Below, in pieces: positions 21,097 to 33,965 of a stretch of 64,000 bases of DNA; the first letter of the stretch is position 1, and the number at the start of each line of letters is the position of its first letter. Both the position numbers and the translations under genes were made by a program. The notes under the pieces are model-generated. The model did no database searches. It was given only the letters and a program-made list of their open reading frames with translations, and was not told where the DNA came from. The DNA comes from Solanum dulcamara. Taxonomy: Eukaryota > Streptophyta > Magnoliopsida > Solanales > Solanaceae. The stretch is taken from NCBI RefSeq assembly GCF_947179165.1, contig NC_077244.1, forward strand, positions 14,514,949 to 14,578,948. The letters are read 5' to 3'.

Positions 21097-23142
21097 TTGG
21101 GAAATGGGGTTTAAGATGAAGATCACAGCTTTTGGCACCAGGTGGTCCTTCATGGGTCGTGGGGCTCTTCACTGGCTATAGAGAGCTACCATGAAGGTAC
21201 ACTAGTGAATAGAAAATTAGGACAAGGACCATAGAGGGCTTCACGGCTTATGGTACTCACCACAGACTATGAAGCCAATCGTGAACCTAACCTCTAAAGA
21301 TCCCTCGTCCTAATTTCTGAAGTCCCCAACCACGATCATCATCATGACCTGTGGTGAGATTTACCGGGCATGGTGGGCCTTCTGTGCAGGGTCTCAAATT
21401 CAATTATGTTAGGGGTATTTTGGCCTTTTTTCTATGGTTTCATTAATGAATGTGGATGGTTTTTAGGAGTTTATACTATCCTATTAAATACCCTAAGACC
21501 TCCTAACCCTCTCATTCTCACCCTAACACTCAAATCTCAAAATCTTCTCTCTAAAGTTTTCTCTCAAGAATCTTCTTCTTCCTCAAGGAATTCAAAGAGA
21601 GAATCAAGTTCAAGTTTTCAAGTCAAGAACAAGTTTGGGATTCTAAAGGGTAAGGTATGTAGGACTTCATCCATGGTTCCCTTTCACCTATGGAGTCCTA
21701 AGGTTCTTCTCAAATTCTCTTATGAATTCTTCTTCTAAAAGCCCTAGTTTCATGAATATGCATTGGGTCTTATCAATTATGATTTATCTTATGACTATTG
21801 ATTAAACTATGCATAATTCATGTCATATTGCATGATTTTAAGTTGAATTTCAATGAACCATCATATATGCTATTTTCAAGTATGTTTTCAAATAAATTAT
21901 GATCATGAATCTCAACTGATTTCAATGAAAGCTTTATGAATTATTACCAAGGTTTATGAATGAGTCATGAAAGATTATGAATTATGTTTCAATGATGTTT
22001 TAAGCAATAAATTATGGTGTGAGATGAAATTCTCACACAATCAAGTTATAGTGGTGAAAGGGCATTCTCACCAACTCATGGATTCTTATAAATCAATCAT
22101 ATTAATGAGCTACTTTTATGATTAATTCTATGATGAGGATTGATATTTTTTATTGTCTTTTCTAATGATGTTGATGACTATGTTTTCATCAAATTATATT
22201 GGAATAATGACTAAGCATCGAGAGGAATTTAAGGTGAGTTTTGGTCTGGTAGCCATTGTAGCTACCCAAGAAAATCCTAATAGCAACCTTAAGTCCCTAT
22301 CTAGGTTTCCTACATAGGTTTATGATGCCAATATGGCCAAGTTAGTAGATCCACATATAGCTCATATTTATGATGTGCTCTTGGAGTTTATCCTGACAAA
22401 GTAGCCTCTCTCTTCTAAATGTGGAAGTTACATCGGATTCCATGTTATAGCTCGCATGGTCTTATATATAGGTTAAAGGTCCTATCCCACACCAAGATAT
22501 ATGTAAAGGTATAAAGTTCTCATGATGATGTTTTGATGCATTGACCATATGATTATGATGTATTAAGGTTTTCAAGGTTTTACTATTGTTTTATGATATT
22601 GATCATGCATCTTATGATTCATATTGATTATGTCTTATATTCATTATTCATGTATACTTCTCACATACTTAGTGTATTTTATGTACTAACGCATACTTTT
22701 TAACTATATTGTATCATAATGTACTTTTCACACATGTACTAACGCATACTCTTTACCTATATTGTATCATAACGTAGGGTCGGACGATCATCGTGCACCA
22801 CCCATTCTGGGTAGTGTTGAGCATTACGTTTCTCATAGTTGGTGAGTCCTTATGCTTCGAGGACAAGACTTTTATATTTTTCATCATTCTTATGACTACA
22901 TATATTGTCAGGGGTGAGCTAGGAGCTTGTATTATGCCCCAATATAGTTTAGTAGAGGCATATTGGATGTCATGGAGTCTATATTTTCTTTTCATTTTGA
23001 GTTGAGAGTTTTCATTTATCTCTTAACTTATTTCTTTACTTACCTTATGTATGCTCAGGAATGATATGCTAAGAGGCTTAGTTGGGGTCCCTTGAGATTC
23101 TATTCACCGTGTCACACCTAGGACATAGCTTGGGTCATGATA
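21097..23142 (+). repeat. E1 3' LTR, main part
   Basis: Continuation of the LTR begun at 8588, about 2,070 bp in all. It contains the TTCACGGCTTATGG palindrome-like motifs, a CCTAAC/TCAAATCTC block, and the terminal GCTTGGGTCATGATA (expected ...GACA, one substitution). It retains the 1.1 kb missing from the 5' LTR. The ORF at 21370-21738 within it has no known domain and is probably chance. Confidence 0.8.
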
Positions 23143-23630
23143 ATCAAGACCTAGATTGTTATGTCCCCATATCAATTGGTTTTTGGTAAATCTTATCATC
23201 TATTGGTTGGAATTGAGCATAAGGAATTGTGGGTCTTGTAGACTGTGAACATGAATGGGGAAGTTGGGTCAAAGGATTGAGTTGACCAACTTCATGCGTT
23301 GGAAGTGTTTCGGCTTTTATGATCTTATGAGAGCTCAGCCCCTTATAAGGAGCTAATGAAGAAGTGGCATGATGCCAACATCCTACAATGGGAATTTAGA
23401 ATAGGGGATCTTGTATTACCCTATAATTCTTGTTTGAAACTCTTTTGGGGAAAGATAAAATCAAAATGGTCGGGCCCCTTCAAGTGTTTTGTGTGTTTGA
23501 AAATGGGGCTATTGAAGTTGAAAACAATGATGGCTCAAGGTTTAAATTCAATGGGCCAAAGGTTAAGTTGTATTTTAGGGATAGCCAGAGTGTTAGGATG
23601 ATCAATGTGGTATATTTGGACGATGTTTGA
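23143..23630 (+). pseudogene. Athila-like integrase C-terminus remnant
   Basis: Across two frames it reads MSPYQLVFGKSYHL, GIEHKELW, KKWHDANI, GDLVLPYNS, LKLFWGKIKSKWSGPF and VFENGAIEVENND. This is the order seen at the end of Athila-type Ty3 integrases (target-binding region and GPF/Y-like module). The reading begins at the E1 3' junction, so E1 interrupted this gene. At least three stops and one frameshift are present, and no upstream part of this pol is found left of E1. Confidence 0.75.
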
Positions 23631-24121
23631 ATGCATGTCCACGTCGTGGCACAATGTAAACTAAGGCGCTTTATGTGAGGAAGCCCAAGTTTCTAATTGT
23701 TTTTCAATAACACGTGTTGACTGTGAAGGTCAAAGTTGAGTTTCACTGAAAAGACATATTTGTCGAGAAGGTGACCCAAACGGCGATATGCCTAATAGGC
23801 TAGGCGAGCCCATCTTGGCTCTCCCATTTTAGAATTTAGAAAAATCAAACATCGTAGATCATTTAGGCGAGCATGTCACACTTGACGTCTCGCTCATTTT
23901 ACTCAGTGAGCTCGTTTGAGCTCACAGTCTAGGCACTCAGATTGCTCAAATCTACTGATATTTTTGGTGAGTAGACTTCATATTGCTGAGTCTTTAACCC
24001 TGTTAGGGGAGCTTCCCTCAGCTCACATTTTGAGTGCTCAGTTTTCTCAGAAAACCCTGAAGTTTCTAGTGAGGCTATTGAGGATTCTCTTTCCCTTAAA
24101 TGGGAGGAGATAACTGGACAA
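23631..24121 (+). other. Region downstream of Athila-like pol, no gene
   Basis: Contains GGCGAGC-like and GAGCTCA-like short repeats (23770-24070), but no domain. The short ORF at 23916-24113 is Leu/Ser-rich with no recognised family. Confidence 0.4.
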
Positions 24122-24525
24122 CTTTGTTTATTGGGTGACTATGGTTCGTGTTTGGATACTCTCATTGCATGAGTTGAGAAGCGGGAGAGAGCCGAGGGCA
24201 ATTCAGCATACATGGCATCCCGATAGGCTTATATTGTTGAGTTGAGGAGGGACGTGGATAAGCTCATGTTCCTTGATATTTCTATGCTATGGGGTGATGC
24301 TGACACCCCTGACATCCCTAGTTCTGATTTGCCTCCGCTCCAAGTGATCGATTATGTAAAGCCTGTTGTTTGGGCGAGTTTTGAGGTTCCTCTGGCTTCT
24401 ATAACCGTAATTGATGATGAGTTAGAGCCTCTAGAGATAGATGAAGAGGATCTAGATGAGCTGGAGCATCATACCAAGGATACATATGAGGTCTTCATAG
24501 ATTTTAAGGATGTTCAGCTTTAGAT
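24122..24525 (+). pseudogene. Athila-associated accessory ORF, C-terminal fragment
   Basis: The open part, 24242-24523, reads LRRDVDKLMFLDISMLWGD, a Pro/Ser segment, then a very acidic tail (DDELEPLEIDEEDLDELE). Lys/Asp-spaced segments followed by acidic tails are familiar to me from the extra ORF of Solanaceae Athila-like elements (annotated in some genomes as putative plant transposon protein). The match is from memory and tentative. It is cut by the E4 insertion at 24547. Confidence 0.4.
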
Positions 24526-24546
24526 GGCCACAACACACTCTCTGCA

Positions 24547-27453
24547 TGTCACGACCTGAACCTAGGCCTTGATGGCACCAATTATAACCCCTGAGTAGGA
24601 AAGCCAGACCAAACACAAAACTTGCAGATGCCAAACATTTAATTGGATAATCAAGTAACAACATAAGAAGGATGAAACAAGAATAATATAACAAAAGATA
24701 TCGAGCCATGGTATAGATGTGTAAATATGATATTAAATATACAAAAGGCCCGAAAGTAACCAAAAAAACAAACTGACGCTAGAACAATCCCTACACCAGG
24801 TGTCACCTATATAGGAGTTGCTAGGTATAAAAGTTGTATATATATATATATATACATACATATAAATAAAGAACTAGCTATCCAAATTATAATGCAATTC
24901 AGTACAAAAGATGGAAGGCAACAAGACTCTGAACGATCGGCAACTCACCACTATCCGAATATGTGATAGCTACGGATGATCAGGTGTGCTTGGGGTTGCT
25001 CATATTGGGAGCTATATCAAAAGATGTAGAATTACAGTATGAATACCAAAATATGGGGTACACAGTAAGCATCATAGGGAAACCGAGCTCAGAAAGAATA
25101 GATATATAAATAAGTAGCACGATCATGCTAAAAATAACATAAACTACAACTACGGATGCATCGGGATACGGGAAGAATATACAGCTGCCAAAACAACTCC
25201 ACAACAAATAAGTAGCCACAACAATCATCACAATCACAATATTCAGGAATGAACACAAAAAGGGTCCAATAATGATAAATCAAATAACCCGGAAGATTTC
25301 ATGGGTCGCCCGGAATAGCCTTTGAGATTATCAATTCCAAGGAACTAACCCAAAATTTATATCAACAGGCCGCTCGGAATTTACACCTCAAGCTTATCAA
25401 TAGTTAATATAATAGTGTAGCCCAAAGTAAATAAAAGTTCTGCCCGGAATCATATCTCGAGCTTATCAATAGAAAGAAACATCATATGCAATAAGATTAC
25501 CAATATTTCATATCCTTATACTTATCCATTAACCAAAATCCTTAGTCTTTTCGTTAACTTATCATTTAAAGAGGAAAATTTCTGGATTTAATCAACGATG
25601 AAGTAAACAAGGCAAGTATCACATCAAATAGTCATGCATCACTCAAAAATTGAAGGAAATCCCCGCCAAGGGCATCAAATTACAAACTTTGAACTCCAGC
25701 ATACCAAAAGAATGGCCTAGGGAATAATATTTCAATATCATAAGCAAGCAACACACAATTATAACTCAAAATCACATCAAAAAGGCTAAACAGAAGAAAC
25801 CAAGACAAATAAGCGGCATCCTAAGTTTCAAATCACCTAGAAACAAATTCTAAGAATACTAAACGATGCAAACAGGAAAAGAATTCACCTAAACTAAGGC
25901 TTCAATGACTAAATTTCAAACTAGTATCAATGATAGCCATCAAATCCTAATTTTCTCAAAAAAACTATCGACACCTAGAACCAACCTAATACTGCGATAA
26001 TACTCATAACATACAAGTTCTAACCAAGACAAGTATATAGTGAAGAAACCGTAGCCTACCTCAAGGATGAAACCGTACACGATCTGCTAAACCAAAGAAT
26101 TTCCTTTTTGAGCTGTTCTTACACATTATTGAAGAACACATGAAAACAAAGCCAACGATACCCATATTACCATAATTAAAAATGGAATCAAAAGTAGGAC
26201 AAAATTCAACATTGCGACTCGTGCAACAAATTGAAAAACCAACTTAGTCACACGGTCTCAAATAGGTCAAGAAACTTATGCCTTGAAAGTGGGCCCAATC
26301 CGAGCACTGGAAGGGCTCAAATCAGCCCCACCAAGTTCAAGCCCTAAGAGTATAAACAATGCAAGAAAATGATGAATTTACGCAAGCCTTATAAGGTTTT
26401 TAGGATGATAAAGGGTTCTGGAAAGTCCCAGCAAGAGTTTCTAATAAAATACAGCAAGAATTATTGAATTTGAACAAAAGACGCACTCCAAATTGAGTTT
26501 TGTATAGGTTGGAAATGGGAAGAGGAAAGATGAAAATGGATCTTAAAAGATTGCACTGCCAGACTATTTGGCCTTCTCGAACATCGAGACTAGTTCCATG
26601 AATGCGAAGGTAAGCCAGCTTACCCTTCGTGAACATGATGAAGGGACAGGCAACCCTCCGCGAACTCAGCCAAATGGCCTGGAAATAAGGAGAACAATCA
26701 GCCGAACCTCCACGAATGCGGCCAAAGGATTGTGATCGCAGAGAACAACCATGAGCTTCACCAACAGTGGTGCATCATTTATTCACTAAGAGGGAAAATT
26801 CCCCGATGGGTGCTCGAAATTCATTTGAAATCCCGTTGATGCAAGCAAACCATGCTACCCTATTGTAAATAGTGCTTCAGACTCAATGGAATTGATAAAA
26901 TAACAAATGGAGGATGTCTCGTCAAAATGTTTACCAAAGTCAACACTTTCAAGGAAAATACATGAAATGCCCAAAAGGCCAAAAACTCATTTTGAGCACC
27001 CAGGAATAGAACCAAAGGTTATTCTAGATCATACATGACATTCGGGGGTTAACCACGCTGACGGAATTTTGATCCGAGCGCATTTACTCAAAATGTTGAC
27101 CAAAGTCAAACTTGGCCAAAACTTTAAAGCTAAAATGTCAAAACAAGATAAACTCAAAACGAAGACTCCAAAACCTAAACTGACCTTTCGTCTAGAAAAT
27201 AATGGACCTTCTGAAGCTGATGGAAGGATTAAAATTTCCATACGATGACTGAATCTCTAGATGTTGACTAAAGACAACTCTTTTTACTTCAAACCTCTAA
27301 AAAGGAAAAAACTCATACCAAGCTCACCCAACCACTACGAGGACTGTGCCACCCATTCCAACATTATATAAGGGCGATAAAAAATCTACAAGAAGGTGTG
27401 AAATGATAAAAACATGCAAAAGGATGGAAATGACCTTGGAGGTCATTCCAACA
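24547..27453 (-). repeat. E4 3' LTR
   Basis: 2,907 bp. Contains an AT dinucleotide run (24837-24854) at the same LTR position as in the 5' LTR (about 32901-32916), a GAACTCAGCC/GAATGCG-like GC-richer stretch (26560-26760) and the start TGTTGG at 27453. No gene. Confidence 0.8.
24837..24854. repeat. (TA)n microsatellite
   Basis: About nine TA units followed by TACATACATA, in the E4 LTR. Confidence 0.9.
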
Positions 27454-27482
27454 TCCATTACTAAAAAAACTTTCCTCCTCAA
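27454..27482 (-). promoter_or_regulatory. E4 polypurine tract
   Basis: On the minus strand GAGGAGGAAAGTTTTTTTAG precedes the LTR start TGTTGG by a few bases. The purine run is the likely plus-strand primer. Confidence 0.55.
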
Positions 27483-27539
27483 AAGTCAAAGTAATCAAAG
27501 CTACCAGGTGACTTAAAAAGGTGAGGATATTAGGTTTGC

Positions 27540-30500
27540 ATGTCCCTCTTGGCCTCCTGAGTAGACTCCTCGATCGAACGATACCTGCATTAGACCTTTA
27601 CCAATGACCTCAACTTCCTAACCTATCTATCTAAAATAGCCACAGGCTCTTCCTCAAAAGCTAAGGACTCATCAAGCTGAACTGAATCCCACTGACAAAA
27701 ATGAGAATCATCTAGAACATACCACCATAGCATGGAAATATGGAATATAGGATGAACACCTAAAAGTGTTAGGGGCAAGGCTAACTCATAAGCTTCTCCT
27801 ATCCTTCTCAGGATCATAAAAGGGCCGATGAACCTGGGGCTAAGCTTAAACGTCCTTCATAATATCATCACACCTTTCATGGGTGACTCCAAGAGAAATA
27901 CCGATCTCTAACCATAAACTCCAAAGGTTGAACCCTCTGATTAGCATAAATCTTCTATCTACTCTGGGCAATACAGAGTCTCTCCTAGATCATAGGAACT
28001 CTATCCATCGAATCAAGTAGTAAATCATTTCCCCAAGACCTAACCTCAAAAGAATAAAACTATCCCACCAGAGAAGGACATCACCTACTAAACAATGCCT
28101 CAAAAGGTGTCATCTGAATGCTCGAATGGTAGTTATTATTATATGCAATCTCTACCAAAGCCAAAGATTGATCCTATTAACTCCCAAAATCATTAACACG
28201 GGCCTGTAGCATGTCCTTCAAGACTTGAGTAGTCCTTTCTAACTGACCATCATTCTGGGGGTGGAAAGTTGTGCTGAGCTCAACCCAGGTACCCAACTCT
28301 CTCTGATAAGATCTCTAAAAATCCATAGTGAACTAAGTACCATGATTTGAAATGATAGATACTGTCACTCCATGCAATCGGACCACCTCTTGAATGTAAA
28401 TCTAAGCCAACCTCTCTGAACTATAGGCAATTTAAACCAAAAAGAAGTGAGAAGACTTTGTTAATCGATCTATGATATTTCAAATAAAATTAAAGCCCCG
28501 AGAGGTACGTGGTAAACCCACTACATAGTCCATAGCTATCCGCTCCCACTTCAACTTCGGAATGGGTAATCATTATGTCAAACCACCTGGCCTCTGATGC
28601 TTGAACTTAATCTGCTGACAATTCAAGCACTTAGCAACAAAATCTGAAATGTTCCACTTCATCCCACAATACCAATAATGCTATCGTAGATCATGATAAA
28701 TTTTTGCCACACTAGGATAAATAGAATATCTCGAACAATGGGCCTTCTTAAGAATCATCATTCTTAAGAATTAGACTAACTAAATCTCCAATTCTAGGAA
28801 CACAGATATGACCCTCGATCCTTAAAATGCCCTCCGGATCTAAGGTCTCCTTCTTAGCCACCCCACTGAGCAACCTATCATGAATCACCCTTAGTTGTGG
28901 TTCATCAAAAAAAAATTCCTAAATCTGCTCCATCAAGAAAGACCTAGCCTCTACGTAAGCAACTACCCAGTCTGGCTAAGAAATATTAAGTTGAATCATT
29001 TGTTCGCTAAGGATTGAATGTCAGGAGTTGAAGGCCACTCTTCAATTGAAAACAATTCCAAACCCCCTATCTTCACCGCCTTCCAACTCAAAGCATCTAC
29101 TACTACATTTACCTTGCCCCAGTGATAGACAATAGTGACATTATTTTCCTTAAGTAACTCCAATCACCTATGTTGTCTCAAATTAATATCTTTCTGGCTG
29201 AAGATGTACTGGAGACTATAGTGATTAGTGTAGATCTCACAATGGGTGTCATATAAATAATTCCTCCAAATCTTAAATGCAAAGACTACAATCTCCAACT
29301 CCAAATCATATGTGGGATATTTATGCTCATGCACCTTCAGCTGCCCTGAAGCATAAACAATAACTCTACCCTGTTGCATCAGAATGCAACCCAAGCCAAC
29401 ACTTGAAGAATCACAAGAAATTATAAATCCCTGGCCCTTAACTAGAAAAGTAAGAATCAAAGCTGAAGTCAACAAGGTCTTGTGCTTCAAAAAGCTCTCC
29501 CCACACTCGTCAGACCAATGGAAAAGAACATTCTTCTGATATAATTTGGTCAAAGGCACTGTAATAAAAGAGAACTACTCTACAAATAGCCTGTAGTACC
29601 CTGTGAACCCGATGAAACTATGAACCTTGGTAGGAGAACTGGGCCTATCCCAATCATGAATTACTGCTATCTTCACTGGATCTACCATAATCCCATCCTT
29701 GGACACCACGTGTCCCAAGAAAATCACAAATTGAAGAAAAAATTCACACTTAGTAAATTTAGTATACAACTGTTGATCTCATAAGGTTTGAAGTACTATC
29801 CTTAGGTTCTTCTTATTCTTCTCTCTTCTCTTGGAGTATACTAGGATGTCATCACTGAATACAATAAACAAAGAGTCAAAGTAGGGTCTAGATACATAGT
29901 TCATCAAATCCATGAATACTGCGGAGGCATTAGTCAACCTAAAAGAAATAACTAAGAACTCATAGTGGACGTATCGAGTCCTAAAAGCAGTGTTAGGGGT
30001 ATTTTCCTCCTTAATTATCAATAGGTGATACGCCGATCTCAAGTCTATCTTAGAGAAAACTGTCATACCCTAGAGCTTATTAAATAAGTTGTCAATACGC
30101 GGCATTGGGTACTCGTTCTTGATGGTCACCTTGTTCAGCTGTCTGTAATCAATAGACATACGTAAGATAAAATCCTTCTTCTTCACAAATTGAACAGGAG
30201 CACCCTAAGAAGACACATTAGGCCTGATAAAACCCTTACTCAAGAGGTCCTGGAGTTGTACCTTAAGCTTTCTCAACTTAACTGGAGCCATCCGATATGG
30301 TGGAATAGAGATCGACTGTGTACTCAGCTCAACATCAATACCAAAATCAATATCACACTTAGGAGTAAGACTAGGTAGATCAGTGGAAAAACCATCAAGA
30401 AAATCTCAAACCACAGGTACAGAAGCAACAGAAGAAGTGTCAGCACTAGTGTTACAGAGATAAGCAAGATAAGCTAGACACAACTTTCCTACTAACCGCT

Positions 30501-30970
30501 GAGCCTTGAGAAAGGAGATCAGACCACATGACACATGACTAGTTGCACCTGTCCACATGATTAGAAGAATATCAGGCATACACAAGGTAACGGTCTTGGA
30601 GAAGCAATCCAAAATGGCATAATGAGGACACAACCAATCCATGCCTAGAATCAAGTAAAAATTAGTTATATCTAACACAATTAAGTCTGCTCTGGTATCA
30701 TACCCCAAGATGGTCACCACAAAGGATCGATACACTGGATACACTATTAAAGAATCACCTACATGGGTAGGTACAAACATAGGCATAAGTAATGGCTCAA
30801 ACAAAACATCCCACCAAGTAGCATAATAAGTAAACGCATATGAGTAAGTAGGCCTTAGATCAAATAAAGCATATGCAGGTTGATGAGAGACGTCGATTGT
30901 ACCTGTGATAACAACATCTGATGTCTCCACCTTTTGCCTACTCAAAAAATATACATGTGGCCACGTCATC
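27540..30970 (-). pseudogene. pol: E4 pol remnant
   Basis: Order from the right. Protease (30406-30969) has FDLRPTYSY where the catalytic Asp-x-Gly is expected (Gly lost), then LILGMDWL. RT (29575-30380) has DLRSAYHLL and active site FSDD (29848-29859); both catalytic Asp remain but the preceding Ile is Ser. RNase H (29164-29559) has SCDSSSVGLG and LELEIVVFAFKIWRNYL. The integrase zinc finger is near 28590-28690 (CLNCQQIKFKHQRPGG). The C-terminal tail is at 27541-27817 (LDESLAFEEEPVAILDR). Several frames and many stops; not functional. Confidence 0.85.
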
Positions 30971-30999
30971 TTCTACCACCTATTTGGCCTATCTAGGAA

Positions 31000-32406
31000 C
31001 CACCCTTAGTTCCCTGAGAATCACGTCTACCATCCTGTGCATCCTTTATAGAAGGTTAAACTGGAGCCTTGGCGGCTTAAACCTGCTGACCCTCTGAACC
31101 TTATAGACTCTGGCATCTATGATGGCTGATCGTTGGGCACTCCCTAGAAAAGTGGACTATCACATCACACTCATAGCACGACCCTCTAAATAAACTTCCC
31201 TTGCCCCAACTGAACCTGAATAGCCATCATGTCCTAAATACCCAAAAGACTGACCCCAAGAATACTAACTCGAAGTGTAGCTTCTCTTACCACCAGTATC
31301 TATTTTTCCATAATCAATAAGATATAAGGATGCCTGAATTGGCCTGCTAGTTAGAAACTGCCCCTACCAAAAGAACCCTTATCGTATGACCGAGTTCGTT
31401 AAAACTGCCCTAATAGACCTCACGACAAATAGCCTCAATGGTACAGACATGATCCACTTTATGAAAGAAAAAACAACCCAATGCAACTATCTAATCTGTA
31501 GCCAACTTCAAACAAAAACATAACCCTTTGACAAACTAGTGCACTCGCTCCTCCTTTATCGGCATAATCATGGTTGTATGCCTAAATAACTCATGGAACT
31601 GACACTCATACTCTATGATCATTATTGATCCCTGCACTAGCATTGTAAACTCATCCCTCAGCCTCTCCTTCAAATTGTGGGGCACATACTTCTCTAAGAA
31701 TGCCTCGTAGAACTGAGTCTATTTCATCAGTAGTGATCACATGGGTCCGCAGCTAAGATAGGACCTTCACCATTGCTTTACTAGCCCATCCAACTAGAAA
31801 GTAGTATACTCAACCCCGTGGAACTCCACCAACTCAAGGTTATGCAACCTCTCCTGGCAGCTGACCCAAACCTCATAGGCAACCTCACCCGCAGCACCTG
31901 AGAACTTGGGAGGACCCAATTTGATAAACCAATCTAACATTTTCTGCTCCTCTATAGTCATAACTGGCCTAGCTTCTCTATGCTGAGCAATTGTAGGAAT
32001 AGGTTGAATCACGGGATGAGGAGTTTTAGTAGTAAGCTATAGAACGGGATATGATTATACTGTACACCTGTTTGGGCCAAAGTTTGTGCCTCCTCTAGGA
32101 CCTAGGGTCCAGCTAAAATGCTAGTCAGGGTCTTGGATCAGGACATACCCTCCATGAAGCTAAGGATCTTAGCCAGAGTATCTAGTAACACTGGTGTGGC
32201 CACAAATCTAGGTGGGGCTAGGCTGGATATACTTCCACCAGTAGATGCTCAAACTGCTCAACCTCTATATTTGTCTCCGACACTGGTGTTATGGCCTGTG
32301 CTATACCATAACCTCTATGTCGACCTCAATCTCTACCCCAAGATAGGGCTCTATTGGTAGGCATAGAAGGTTCTTGACTTCCCGCGGTAGATCTTGTCCT
32401 CGCCAT
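31000..32406 (-). pseudogene. gag: E4 gag remnant
   Basis: Likely start at 32406 (MARTRSTAGSQEPSMPTNRA). A gag core piece lies at 31794-32012 (MLDWFIKLGPPKFSGAAGE, then CQERLHNLELVEFHG). The CCHC knuckle CYECDVIVHFSREC (31137-31178) has all four ligands. Frameshifts and stops separate these pieces. The primer site follows on the right. Confidence 0.75.
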
Positions 32407-32596
32407 CTGAGAAAGATTAAAACAAACTAGATTTAGAGATTTTTATCATCACTATTGCACGACCAAAACAAGAATAATGATCAAATTCTTAACAATGCCC
32501 TATAGTCTCCCAAAGATTGGATACAAATATCATCATATCGATCTGGGAAACTCTACTAGACACCTTCTCTTATACTAGTGAGAACGGTGAACCTAA

Positions 32597-32608
32597 GCTC
32601 TAATAATA
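32597..32608 (-). promoter_or_regulatory. E4 primer-binding site (decayed)
   Basis: Minus strand TATTATTAGAGC, a changed version of TGGTATCAGAGC (initiator Met tRNA), three bases from the 5' LTR end. Confidence 0.6.
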
Positions 32609-32611
32609 CTC

Positions 32612-33965
32612 TATCATGACCCAAACTCAGGCCATGACAACACCTACTATAACCCCAGAGTAGGAAAGCCAAACCAAACCCAAAATTTGCAGAAACTAAA
32701 CATTTAATTAAATATTTAAGTAATAACATAAGCATACGAAAGCAAGAATAATATAACAAAATAGATCAGCCATGGTATAGATGTGTAAATATGATACAAA
32801 ATAATAAAAAGTCCTGAAAGTGACCAAAAAGACAAACTAATGCTAGACCAATCCCCAGACCAGGTGTTATCTAAATAAGAGTTGTTTGGTATAAAATCTA
32901 ATATATATATATATACATAATACAAAACTAAATATCCAAAATACAATGCAAGTCAGTACAAAAGATGTAAATAACTAAGTATGGCGTACCCAGTAGGCAT
33001 ATGGCGTACCCAGTAGGCATCATAGGCCGACCAAGCTCAGGATGAACATATATTTAAATAAGCAGCATGATGATACTAAAAATAACATAAGTAAGAGATA
33101 AACTACAATTATGGGTACATCAGTGTACGGGAAGAATATACAGTTGCCAAAATAACTCAACAACAAATAAGTAACCACAACAATAGTCACAATCACAATA
33201 TTCAGGAATGAACCCAAAAAGGGTTAAGTAATTAGAAAGCAAATAGCCTAAAAGATTTCATAGGCCGCCTAGAATATCCTTTCAGCTTATCAATTCCTAG
33301 GAACCAACTCAAAATTTAAATCAATGGGCCACTCGAAATGCACACCTCGAGCTTATCAATAGTGATTATAATAGTGTAGCCCGAAGTTAATAAAAGTGTC
33401 ACCCAGAATCATACCTCAAGCTCATCAATGACAAGAAACTCCATAAGAAATAAGATTACCATTATTTTCAAATTCTTATACTTATCTATTAACCAAAATA
33501 TTTAGTCTTTTCATTAATTTATCCATTTAAAGGGGAAAACTCCCATTTTAATCAATGGTAAAGACAAATATGGCAAACATCACATCAAATGGTCATGTAT
33601 CACTCAAATATTAGGAGAAATCCCCTCCAAGGGCATCAAATTACTAACCCAGAACTCCAGCATACCAAAAGCATAGCCTCGGGCCCAATATTTCAATATC
33701 ATAAGTAAGCAAAACACCATTACAACTCAAAAGCACACCAAAAAGGGCAAACAGAATCAACCAAGTTAAACAAGCAGCATCCTAAGTTTCAAATCACCTA
33801 GAAGCAAATTCTAAGGATACTAAATGGTGCAAACAAAACAAGAAATCACCTAAACTAAGGCTTTAATGGTAAAAGTCCAAACTAATATCAACTATGGACA
33901 CCAACTCATAATTTTCTTAAAAAGACTATCAATAACTAGAACTAACCTAATCATGCGATACTACT
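32612..33965 (-). repeat. E4 5' LTR, broken
   Basis: Aligns to 24547-about 25995 of the 3' LTR and stops at GCGATACTAC/GCGATAATAC (33953-33965), where LINE sequence begins. The remaining ~1.45 kb of this LTR is not found in the window. Confidence 0.75.
32981..33020. repeat. Perfect 20-bp tandem duplication
   Basis: ATGGCGTACCCAGTAGGCAT twice in a row. The E4 3' LTR has one copy of the equivalent (25053-25071), so the duplication arose after insertion. Confidence 0.95.

Larger units (their letters stand above)
2815..23142 (+). mobile_element. E1: decayed Ty3 chromovirus-type element with nested insertions
   Basis: Order: truncated 5' LTR (2815-3643), primer site, gag, protease, RT, RNase H, integrase with chromodomain-like tail, polypurine tract, 3' LTR. 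The 3' LTR is split after 24 bases by a solo LTR (8612-21091) and resumes at 21097. The order PR-RT-RH-IN identifies Ty3/gypsy; the tail motif VLWR...ATWEA.AD...YPH.F is what I know from Tekay/Del-like chromoviruses. The LTR ends in TCATGACA (5') and TCATGATA (3'). The 3' flank ATCAA (23143-23147) continues an Athila-like integrase reading frame, so E1 probably inserted there. The matching 5' flank is gone. Confidence 0.85.
24547..33965 (-). mobile_element. E4: decayed Ty3 chromovirus-type element
   Basis: Minus-strand element: 5' LTR (right, 32612-33965, cut by LINE sequence), primer site, gag, PR, RT, RH, IN, polypurine tract and complete 3' LTR (24547-27453). It starts TGTTGGAATGACC and ends TCACGACA (3' LTR). 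The paired LTRs align over about 1.35 kb with clear divergence, so the insertion is old. The left flank is CTGCA; the right flank is lost. It differs from the E1/E3 and E2 families in LTR and gag. Confidence 0.85.
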
